NCBI GenBank assembly: GCA_941918925.1
Contig: OW799233.1
Coordinates: 134,136,533-134,200,532, forward strand
Reading direction: 5' to 3'
DNA length: 64,000 bases
From: Phyto melanocephala
Lineage: Eukaryota; Arthropoda; Insecta; Diptera; Rhinophoridae
Positions 55,161 through 64,000 of the stretch are shown one piece after another. The position numbers and the translations under genes are program-made. The notes beneath the pieces were generated by a model. That model was not told where the DNA came from. It worked only from the letters and a program-made list of their open reading frames with translations, and did no database searches. How positions within the stretch are numbered: the stretch's first letter is position 1; each line of letters opens with the position of its first letter.

Positions 55161-55995
55161 TGTGGGGACAACCTTTCTTTGCAACACCAAATTCGCACTA
55201 ACTTAGTTTTGACGACTATAACAAATGAAAACACAAGAAAGAAACTCAATAATTCGAAAACTCTTATTAAATAATGCATATTTACTTTTTTCTGGATTTT
55301 ATTTAATTTTGTTTACTAAAAATTCTAACGGGGGACACATACTTTTGTATGGAAGGAGTCCGAGGGAGAAACAAAACACCATTCTGAATAAACAAAAAAA
55401 CAAACATACAAATTTGAGAATTACGTTTTTTTGTTACATATTCCTCGCTGATCACTCTCAAATTTTTTATTATACCCTTCACCTGTGGTGCACAAGGGTA
55501 TATATAGCTTTGTCATTCCGTTTGTAATTTCTACAATTTTCATTTCCGACCCCATAAAGTATATATTTTCTGAAAGCTTATGAATAGAGGAGTCGATTAA
55601 GCCCTGACCGTCTGTCCGTCTGTCCGTCTGCCCGTCTGTCCGTGTGTTGGTTGAAATCAACTTTTAGAAGCAACTATATGTTCCTCAGATCTGTATATGG
55701 TATCAATCTCTTGGAAATATCCAGGAATGAATCGCTATTGAAATTCAGCACAATCGCCCCATAACTTTCTTAGATATGAGCAAAAAACCACGACCACCTC
55801 TTTTTTTTCACAATTACAACAACAACATACGTACATACATACGTGTAAAAAACATACCAAACAAAAAAAATTACAAAAAAAAAAAAATATTAAAAATTAG
55901 AAAAAAATAATAAAAAAAAATTACAAAAAAAAAAATTTTAGAAAAATTTTTAAAAAATTTTTTAAAATTTTTTTTTCAATTTTTTTCAATTCAAT
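55117..55995. other. Palindrome spacer
   Basis: 879 bases between the arms: a GTGACGCTCAATGCAAATTG phrase, unassigned sequence, then a Helentron-like fragment from 55468 and an A/T-only tract. Confidence 0.8.
55468..55994 (+). mobile_element. Helentron-like fragment in the palindrome spacer
   Basis: Begins TTATACCCTTCACCTGTGG and runs through GTCTGTCCGTCTGTCCGTCT, CCACGACCACCTC, (CATA)n and the A/T tract. It is the reverse complement of most of 61726-62463; the hairpin end is missing. Confidence 0.7.
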
Positions 55996-56320
55996 TAGTT
56001 TTCAATTTGCATTTAAATAAAGTAAATAACGTAAGGAAAATACAAACCTTAATTTTTACAAAAGTGAAAAAGCGAAAAAAAAATCTTTGTAAAAAAGTGT
56101 GCATTTGCTCAGTTTTTGTGAACACCATGGTAAGCGCGCGATAAAATTTCATGAGCGTCACGCTAATTTTTTTAAAAGTGAATATATTTAATGTAAAAAA
56201 TTGAAGTTGACAATCATTGTTTACATGGTTTCAACTCATTTTTTTATAATTTGTGAGTTTGAGAAATAAATTGCATACGAAAAAAAACCAGAACAGTCAA
56301 ATATTTCATGAGCATCACTT

Positions 56321-56554
56321 TTGATAAATACTTCTTCACTATTGCTATTGCTTCATAGCTTAAAATGCTTAATTATGATTTTATTTTTTTTAATTTTTAA
56401 GAGTAAAACAACAAAATTAATGGCGGCTGAAAGAGCACAAAGATATCGAGAGAAAATAAAGCTCGATAAAGCGCGTAATGACGAATATAAAAGAAAGAAG
56501 AAAGAAAGGTATAATCGTGGTATATTTGTGTTTAATCGTGCTTTTGCAACTTAA
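56321..56554 (+). pseudogene. Same ORF fragment, right-arm copy
   Basis: Identical protein from MAAERAQRYR on; differs only by the upstream 17-base insertion. See the left-arm copy for interpretation. Confidence 0.45.
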
Positions 56555-57449
56555 ACCTTTGGGGGACCGGAAATTTATGCAACTGCCACAAGCTTAATTC
56601 GAAAGTGGTAAAAATTAATGAGAATAAAAAAAAAAAAACAAAGCCGCTTGTCATTTCATGAAGTTTATACAGATTCAGAATAAGAATTCGAATGAAAATT
56701 TATAAATTAAATTAAGTTAAGTTATTGTTTTGCGTCAAATATTTACATATGTGTCTAAGTTTCTTCAAGAATTACTTCCTTTTTTCTATTTATGTTAAAG
56801 ACATCAAAGAATATGTATATGTTTAGTTTTGTATGAAAATTTTTGTTTTTTGAAGATTTTTTGTTTTTTTTTACTTACTTTTTGTAAAAGAATAAACTAT
56901 TCTTCCTTAAACTTTAAATTTGGCATTATTTCTTGTTTACGTGCCACAAAATCTCTTGAGCGTCACAAAATATCTTGAGCGTCACACTTAGTTTTTTTTC
57001 CTTAAAACGCTTATAATTAATTTTTTTTAAATTAACTGTTACAAGCTTATTACTTTGCAAGTTACCTCTAAGTTCAAGTCTTTTTTTTTACCAAAAATTT
57101 ACATATTTTCATCTTAAAATTTTAAAATAACTAGTCACTTAAAAAAAAAATTAAAAATCAAGGTGAATCGTGATTTTGTGTTTATAATCGAAAAGGTGAT
57201 TTTCGCAAAAGTCAATCTTGAGAAACAAAGGAACATCGTAGTAAGCTTGAATTTCAAATATTTTTGCATTTTTAACGATTTTTTATACATATTTGGTGTG
57301 TGACGCTCAAGATAAAAATCATAGAAAACTTAAAAAATTTCAAAAAATATTGATCTTTTTGAGAGCCTAAAAGTACCATCGGAATCTTCATCAATTTCTA
57401 CATAAATTGGCCACTCCTACCGGCGAATTGAAAAAACTTTAAAAAGAAG

Positions 57450-58930
57450 CAAAAAAAACTCGATGTGTACGTTTTTTTTGAAATTGACCCATATGCCATT
57501 TTGTAGTGGCGACCATCTTGGATTTTAATTTTTTTTAATGTCCTATATTTTGCTCGTCAATACCTTTCTTTTTATACCTATATAATTTCTCTCTTTTGTC
57601 CAAAAGCAGAAAAAACTTGATTTTCGTTTGTAATTTTTTTTTTGTGCTTATCTCAGTAAGTTTTAAACCGATTTGTCATTTTATCTCAGCAATAATTTTT
57701 AAGTCTACGGTTTGCATTATCGTGTCTTCAGTATGTCCAAAAGTTCATTAGGAGCCTTAACCCTTAAATGCATGAGGTCAGCTCCTTGCATGGATACTAA
57801 CCTACTTTAATGTAAAACCGCTAATCACGAATTCATCATTATTTTTTTGAGAAATGTACACTTTTTTCGGAAAATCTGAAAAATATACATTTTTTATCCG
57901 TACCATATATGGTACATCATGCATTCTTGCAATTGTTAGGTACACATAACACTTCATCATCACCATCATGAAGCATATCAGCAACCTCATTTGCATTGTA
58001 CTTCTTTCCATCAATAATAAGGCCATCCATATCTTAATAAATAATAACTATAAAAAATAATAGTAAAAAATAACTGACATCTAACACAATAAAAACTCAT
58101 GCGCTGGTGCATGGTGTACCATATAAGGTACCTAGAAAAATTGAGAAAAAAAACTATTCTAAAGTACAAAATGTGGGCAAGATTTATTATAATTACTTAA
58201 ATAAGCCTATAATTTATACACAAACACTTACCTACAGACGAATAAATAAATTTTTTATTTCGTTATTCACTACTGAAATTTGATTTTAAAATTATGTGCA
58301 AAAAAAACATGTGACCACTTTAGAATGTTATTATTAAGTAAATTAAATGGTGAGAGAGTTATAATGGTATTTTTATGAAGAGTAATATTGTCAGCATTAC
58401 TTTAAACTGTACTAAGTTGCTTTTATATTCACATGGTTGTAATATTGTACGATAAAAGAGATGTACCATATATGGTACGGTATGCATTTAAGGGTTAATA
58501 TAAAAAAAATACACATTTTTCAAAATTATTTTTGCCTAAAAATTTATCGAACCTATAAATAGTAGCAAACGTATCTTTAAATTAACCTAGGGTTAAAAAT
58601 TTTGATTTTCGTGGTAAAAACATAAAAAAATATAACAGAGGCAGTCGTATTTATTTGCTCATATCTCAGAAAGTTATTGGCGATTCTGCTCGATTTCAAT
58701 AGCGATAGATATTAATAGCAGATACAAATCTGAGTAACATGTGGCGGATCTAAAAGTCGATTTCAACAACACACACATAGACGGACATAGGTCATTCGAC
58801 TGCCCTATGACTAGCTTTCAAAAAAATATAAACTTTATGGGGTCGGAAATGAATATTGTAGAAATTACAAACGGAATGACAAGGTATATATATATACCCT
58901 TAGTACCACAGATAAAGGGTGTAATAAAGA
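57450..58930 (-). mobile_element. Helentron-like fragment hosting piggyBac (right arm copy)
   Basis: Inverted counterpart of 52226-53700; ends GATAAAGGGTGTAATAA at 58930. Confidence 0.6.
57761..58494 (-). mobile_element. piggyBac-type element, 734 bp (right arm copy)
   Basis: Same length and sequence as 52660-53393 in inverted orientation, with TTAA at 57757-57760 and 58495-58498. It was duplicated as part of the arm, not by a second insertion, because the flanking sequence is shared too. Confidence 0.82.
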
Positions 58931-59816
58931 AAATTATAAAGTTATTGGTATACATGCAAGTGTTGAAAAAATTTACCCCTTTGAAAAGTTTGTATTGTTT
59001 GATCAATTAGTTTATTTCGTAGCAAAACTGAAAAATTGCTGGCACTAGTTAACAGTGATGTGTGTGGCCCAATGCTACACACATCAAGGTAAAGTTTCTA
59101 AAAAATCTATCGAATACGAAAAGACAGAAAGAAAACAAGAATGATAATCAAATATTAACGTAGCAGAATAAATCAACAATTATATGAAAAAAATTTTTAA
59201 AAACCATGGAATTGACCTCGAGTTGCTTAGACTAACTCCAACCAAATATCGTTGGAAGGATGAGACTGACAATAATTAAGCTTACTTAATTACTTCCATA
59301 TTTATAATCAAATTCTAAAATCATTTGTAATATTGTAAAAGGGTAAAATATTATATTAAAAATTTATAACAAATAATTCTTAATAAAAATGAAGGCAAAT
59401 TTATTCATCTTGTTTTTATCTTGTTTCGAAAGCTGATCATTTTTTTATTTATTTTATTAAACTTTAGCTGTCAAAGCCCATAGATAGATAAAGTCCCGGG
59501 AGTTAAATAGATGATAATTACAACCAACATGTAACCACCGATCAGAGAGTGCTGGGGGGTTATTATGTAATTCGATTCGAATCGTAAATACATTCGAAAA
59601 GAATTTCCGATTCGAAAAGAAATTCTTATTATATAGTACTTTCGAAACGTCTACACAGTTATATATAAAATTTTAAGGGAAAAACGAAATGATGCCAAGT
59701 TTTAAGATGTAAAAACTTGGCAGCATTTTGCGTAGTTTTGTTCAAATGTCAAAATTGAATACAAAAAATTTTAAAATATACAAAGAAACAAAAAATATAT
59801 AAATAAAAACGTAAAA

Positions 59817-60199
59817 ATGGATTGGTTTTTGTTGTGGGAAAGTGATGAAGAAGATATTGTTCCAGAAAGAGTTCAAATAAAGTATATAAGAGATACATCG
59901 AATATTATATAACTCACTGAAAATTCGTAAGTAATTTAATTTAAGCAGAAAAGCGCGTATAAAAATTTTATTAAATAAAGAAAAATACTTTCAGGTTCGT
60001 GAAAAATTTTCGGCTTAGTAAAAGCGCATTTATGTACGTACTGAATTCCATCAGCAGTGATTTAAAAGCACCACAAAGATCTACTGCCGTCCCTCCTATT
60101 TTAAAATTGGCAGCCACCTTGAAATTTCTTGCGCAAGGTGGTTATCAACATCCGATTGGCCAAGACCAAATAAAAACATTTATTGAAAGAGTAAAATAA
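59817..60199 (+). pseudogene. HARBI1-type transposase, N-terminal part, with nonsense codon
   Basis: Exon 1 59817-59926 (ATG, donor AATTC|GTAAGT) and exon 2 59995-60199 (acceptor CTTTCAG). Exon 1 is acidic (ESDEED) and has an in-frame TAA at 59910-59912 where the family has NPF.L. Exon 2 encodes FRLSKSAFMYVLNSI, then PPILKLAATLKFLAQGGYQ, the conserved region before the DDE nuclease. It stops at 60199; the catalytic domain is gone. Confidence 0.78.
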
Positions 60200-60839
60200 T
60201 AATAATTCAGTAAAACTAATAGCTACATATGTGAGAAAACTAAAAAAAAACAAAATAATATAATAAAGAGGCACATAAATAATATAAACATAAAAATTCA
60301 TAAAAGAAGAATAAAACATAAAAATTCATAAAAAAGGAACATAACAAAACCTCAACCATTTCTTTTGCTCTCTAATTCAAATATTTTTCTTTTTAGTTCA
60401 AGCTTTTCAATTTTGCATTTCGTTCTTTTCAATTCATTTTTCTTCATAAAGTCATACTTTTCTCTTTTATACACCTTTTTTAAAAGATTCCCTTTAAAAC
60501 ATGTTCAAAATCAAAGCAATTAAATCCATTTTTTTATTATTCAAATATAAAATTCATATACAGTCAAAGTAAATACTCGATTTAATGAAAACGCGATATA
60601 ACGTACGATCAAATTTTTTACATTGACTACCTTATATTACGAGCATATCAAAAAACTCATACCCGATATAACGAATGCACGGCAAAAACTCAAACAAAAA
60701 ATAAACGCTAAAGACAAAGCAAATAAAAACTGTATGTAAATATTTATATGTAATTCAGAAACAATGGAAAAGAGAACCTAAAACGGTAAAATACTGTCTG
60801 TTTTTCAATGAATACTTACTGCCTGTTCAACGATGTCGA

Positions 60840-60990
60840 AAGAAAACCCAAGCAAAATTTCATTCGTACAAATACGTTGAAAACAAAAACAAATTTTTAG
60901 TTTTTGTTGTTGTTTTCAATATATTTGTACGAATGAAATTTCGATTGGGTTTTCTTTCGACATCGTTAAACAGGCAGTTATTTGCTATTT
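60840..60990. repeat. Short inverted repeat inside the Tigger element
   Basis: CGATGTCGAAAGAAAACCCA on the left pairs with TGGGTTTTCTTTCGACATCG on the right around a T/A-rich centre with a TTTCATTCGTACAAATA arm. It forms a strong hairpin just upstream of the transposase start. Confidence 0.7.
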
Positions 60991-61065
60991 GCGCATGCGC
61001 TGATGCCAAAAGCTTTTTATTGCGTTTTTTTATCAGGTTGTTAAGATTTTCGGCGTAAAATAAGA

Positions 61066-61491
61066 ATGGGAAACAGAAAAATAATTTCTTTAAGTGAAAA
61101 ATTAAAAATTTTGGATGACTGTAAAAAGGCCTTAGTGCAATTTCACACGTATATGGGATTCCAAAGTCTTCAATATTTACATTAAAGAAAATGAAAGACG
61201 AAATTGTATTAGATCTAGAAGCTACCAAATATGGATCAAAGAACCGTCGATCACTTAAAGAAGGTAAGTACCCAAAGATGGAGCAAATGCTGTTCGATTT
61301 GATTTCTAAATCAAAGGAAGAAATTTGTACCAGTAATTGGAATAGCACTGAAAACAAAAGACATTGAAATACAAAACAAATTTTGTAATGGAGGGTTCAA
61401 CGCAAGTGATGGTTGGTTAGCTAGATTCAAAAAAAAATACGGCATTAGGCTACTTCCAAACGTGACACCTCTTATCCAGCCAATAGAATAG
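61066..61491 (+). pseudogene. Tigger/pogo transposase, internally deleted
   Basis: ATG at 61066 opens an HTH of the psq/CENP-B N type (KIISLSEKLKILDDC). A frameshift near 61160 leads to IPKSSIFTLKKMKDEI and KYPKMEQMLFDLI. A second near 61318 leads to the CENP-B DNA-binding part (FNASDGWLARFKKKYGIRLL). It then jumps directly to a remnant of the late nuclease motif LPNVTPLIQP, so the DDE domain is deleted. Stop at 61489-61491. Confidence 0.82.
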
Positions 61492-61725
61492 TCTTCTAGC
61501 CAAAATGGTGTCATCTGAAGCAGAAAATCTAATAAGACTCTTGAGTTCAGTTTTTTCCAGCGCAAGCTATATTTAAACACTTTTTTAACATTTTTCTCGT
61601 TTTAACATTTTTTCAACTTAAATATCTTTCATTATGAACGATTTAATAAACTGATATCAAACTGGGGCATATATGTACAAATGTATATTCTTAACTTATT
61701 TCTGTATGTCTTATGTTAACTTTAA

Positions 61726-62463
61726 ACAAGTAACAGTGCTATATTCGGCCGTGCCGAATCTTATATACCCTTCACAACGTGTAGTCATGCAATAACAAAT
61801 GTTTGTATCACCATTCATCCCATATAAAATACGTGCATATGTATATACTGGTTAGAATATATGTGGCATCGAATCCCAGCTGAGCCAAAAAAAATTTTAT
61901 TTTATTTAATATATTATTTATATTTTATTATTTTTTTTATATTTTTTTTAAATTTTTTTAAAAAATTTTTTTTTAAAAATTTTCTAAAATTTTTTTTAAT
62001 TTTTTTTTTGTAGTTTTTTTTTATTATTTTTTTCTTATTTTTAATATTTTTTTTTTTTGTAATTTTTTTTTTTTGTAATTTTTTTTGTTTGGTATGTTTT
62101 TTACATGTATGTATGTATGTTGTTGTTGTAATTGTGAAAAAAACGAGGTGGTCGTGGTTTTTTGCTCATATCTCAGAAAGTTATGGGGCGATTGTGCTGA
62201 ATTTCAATAGCGATTCATTCCTGGATATTTCCAAGAGATTGATACCATGTACAGATCTGAGGAACATATAGTTGCTTCTAAAAGTTGATTTCAACCAACA
62301 CACGGACAGACGGGCAGACGGACAGGGCTTAATCGACTCCTATATTCATAAGCTTTCAGAAAATATATACTTTATGGGGTCGGAAATGAAAATTGTAGAA
62401 ATTACAAACGGAATGACAAAGCTATATATACCCTTGTGCACCACAGGTGAAGGGTATAAAAAT
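61726..62463 (-). mobile_element. Helentron-like element, complete short copy
   Basis: Hairpin ATTCGGCCGTGCCGAAT at 61743-61759, inner ATATACCCTTCACAACG, an A/T-only tract (61890-62095), (TATG)n, GAGGTGGTCGTGG, GGACAGACGGGCAGACGGAC, and end GGTGAAGGGTATAAA. It lies inside the Tigger element and is intact at both ends, hence the youngest layer of the nest. Confidence 0.8.
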
Positions 62464-62960
62464 AACGAGTACAAAATAAAGTAAAGATGTACACATGTAA
62501 ACATATTGCAAAAATAAATATTAATTTACATAATTTGATTTTTTTATGTCAACCTAAAAAAACTGCTATAAAATAAATCTTTTTGATATAACGAATTATT
62601 CGATATAACAAAAGGGCCTGACAATAAATCATTCGTTAAACCGAGCTTTGACTGTACTTATATTTTAAAAGTTTTTTTTTTAACTTTTGTTTATAAAATA
62701 ATAATATGCACATGAATTTCCGCAAACAAAATGGCATTCGAAAGAAATACGTACGTTACTAACACTTTAGACTTTTGCTTTCGTACTACGTAGTTGCATT
62801 TTCGAAAGGGATTTTTTGTTTTCCGAAAGGGGGTAGAAAAAATTCCAAAATTTACATACGTTCGGAAATAAATTTCCGAAAATCGTACCTACTACATAAT
62901 ACAATTTTTACGAATTCGTATTTTTTTCGATTCGAATCGAATTACATAATAACCCACCTG

Positions 62961-63170
62961 GTGATGAAATAGTAGCTGGTTTCGAAAATGCAGTCCACTC
63001 GGCTAGTGTCGGTAAAAATATAATTTTTCAGATTTATTTTTTCATTTATCACAATTAAAAATAAAAATTTTTTGTAAAAATAAAAGAATGTTAATATGAA
63101 CTCAAGCCTGATTAAAAATTTAAATATTACTTTAAACAGAAAAGTTCGACAAAATAAAAATTCAATTATC
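62961..63170. repeat. Hairpin repeat, right half (copy 3)
   Basis: GTGATGAAATAGTAGCTGGT, TTTCGAAAATGCAGTCCACT and GTGTCGG continue the half at 59535-59554 after the Harbinger insertion; an AT-rich arm with GAACTCAAGCCTGATT follows, comparable to the arm at 35125. Confidence 0.6.
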
Positions 63171-63187
63171 AAACTTTATATATAAAA

Positions 63188-63934
63188 ACAAGTAAAAGCG
63201 CTATATTCGGCCGTGCCGAATCTTATATACCCTTCACAACGTGTAGTCATGCAATAACAGTAAATTCACGTATGTATGTTAAAAAAAATAAAAAATAAAA
63301 AAAAAATTTAAAAAAAAAAAATTTAAAAAAAAAATTTTAAAAAAAAAAATTATTATATACATATATAATATATATAAAACAAAAAAAAATAAAAAAAAAA
63401 TTAAAAAAAAAAAAAATAAAAAAAAATAATAATAAAAATATATATAATATATTAAATAAAAAATAAAAAAAAAATAAAAAAAAAATTAAAAAAAAAAATT
63501 TTAAAAAAATTTTAAAAAAAATTTTTTTGCCTCAGCTGGGATTCGATGCCACGTTTTCTCTAACCAGTATACACGTTTGTATGTATGTATGTTGTTGTTG
63601 TAATGTTGTTTTTATGAAAAGAAAATCGAGGTGGTCGTGGGTTTTTGCTCATATCTCAGTTGTTTATGTACCGATGTTTCTGATTTTCAATACCGATCTA
63701 CTCCCGAATATTTCTGATATTTTAATACCTTACCCGGGTCCAACCTATGTCGGGGGGCTTCAAAAAGTTGATTTCAACATACACACGGACAGACGGTCAG
63801 GGCTTAATCGACTCCTCTATTCATAAGCTTTCAGAAAATATATACTTTATGGGGTCGGAAATGAAAATTGTAGAAATTTCACACGGAATGACAAACCTAT
63901 ATATACCCTTTTTCACTGTGTGAAGGGTATAAAT
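63188..63934 (-). mobile_element. Helentron-like element, complete short copy
   Basis: Hairpin 63205-63221, CCCTTCACAACGTGTAGTCA, A/T tract (63270-63520), CAGCTGGGATTCGATGCCAC, (TATG)n, GGACAGACGGTC, CCCCATAAAGT in complement and end TGTGAAGGGTATAAA. Both termini are intact. Confidence 0.8.
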
Positions 63935-63944
63935 ATAAGCAAAA

Positions 63945-64000
63945 AGTTTATCTCCGAACTGCGATTACCTGATAAATAAATATGCCTCGAATTAAAATAT
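63945..64000. repeat. Dispersed repeat copy 3, cut by window end
   Basis: TCTCCGAACTGCGATTACCT and GATAAATAAATATGCCT match 32918-32960. Confidence 0.55.

Larger units (their letters stand above)
55996..59800 (-). repeat. Giant inverted duplication, right arm (3.80 kb)
   Basis: Mirror of 51353-55116. Its outer edge runs without break into the rest of the Harbinger element at 59555-62957, so this arm is probably the original and the left arm the copy (inference). Confidence 0.92.
60561..62654 (+). mobile_element. pogo/Tigger-type element with a nested Helentron-like copy
   Basis: CAGTCAAAG at the left and CTTTGACTG at the right, each flanked by TA (60559-60560, 62655-62656), with inner GATATAACG / CGTTAAACCGA repeats typical of Tigger ends. 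It carries a deleted transposase gene and the insertion at 61726-62463. Confidence 0.85.
59555..62957 (+). mobile_element. PIF/Harbinger element containing a Tigger element
   Basis: Ends GGGGGTTATTATGTAATTCG and CGAATTACATAATAACCCAC are inverted repeats of about 30 bp. CTG flanks both sides (59552-59554, 62958-62960). Removing the element and one CTG restores GAGTGCTGGTGATGAAAT, matching the hairpin-repeat core elsewhere (GAGTGCTGATGATGAAAT). It keeps the first two transposase exons on + and hosts a Tigger element at 60561-62654. Confidence 0.85.

Noticed and set aside
51353..59800. The palindrome as a pure assembly artefact
   Set aside because: The arms differ by several substitutions and indels and the spacer is unique, which a simple duplicated contig end would not give; still worth confirming with reads.

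Overview
The window is AT-rich insect nuclear DNA, most likely from a higher fly (a calyptrate such as a blow fly or house-fly relative). The evidence is spliced genes with GT/AG introns, a Drosophila-style CAAAATG start context, a P-element-type transposase, and dense Tc1/mariner, pogo/Tigger, PIF/Harbinger, piggyBac and Helentron-like debris. Species is not determinable by eye.

Only two host genes are supported, and they converge. (1) On the + strand, nine exons between 8065 and 25149 join in frame (4701 nt, 1566 codons plus stop) into the C-terminal part of a protein with five Tudor domains. Five Tudors, an acidic insert before the last one and the length all fit Qin/Kumo (RNF17 class), a piRNA ping-pong factor. 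The N-terminal RING/B-box part would lie left of the window. (2) On the - strand, five exons between 48121 and 37836 join in frame (6633 nt, 2210 aa) into a large C2H2 zinc-finger protein with about 14 fingers and a long Gln/Asn/Ser/Pro-rich disordered middle. I do not recognise the individual gene.

Everything else is mobile or repetitive DNA. 1-8 kb: a broken Tc1 copy, a TTA-flanked MITE, then a three-level nest (Helentron-like element, containing a foldback element with 21-bp-repeat arms, containing a deleted Harbinger). Introns at 10.4-12.4 and 12.5-19.5 kb: Helentron-like and Tc1 relics, a SINE-related fragment and a P-like transposase between long inverted repeats. Intron at 22.5-24.4 kb: a near-complete Helentron-like copy. 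25-37.8 kb intergenic: decayed transposon ORFs, long AT-rich tracts, several MITEs including an inverted pair. Zinc-finger intron at 40.2-43.5 kb: a 122-bp tandem repeat, a tRNA-derived SINE and a second Tc1 copy.

48.2-64 kb is gene-free. It has a string of Helentron-like copies, a near-perfect 3.8-kb inverted duplication (51.35-55.12 against 56.00-59.80 kb) carrying a 734-bp piggyBac derivative in each arm, and a second three-level nest (Harbinger containing Tigger containing a Helentron-like copy).

The repeat family tying the window together has inverted subterminal TATACCC-type repeats and one terminal hairpin of the form ATTCGGCCGTGCCGAAT. At least ten copies are visible. A gene whose best match is a transposon-silencing factor is thus itself packed with transposons. 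No RNA gene, CRISPR array or prokaryote-type system is present.
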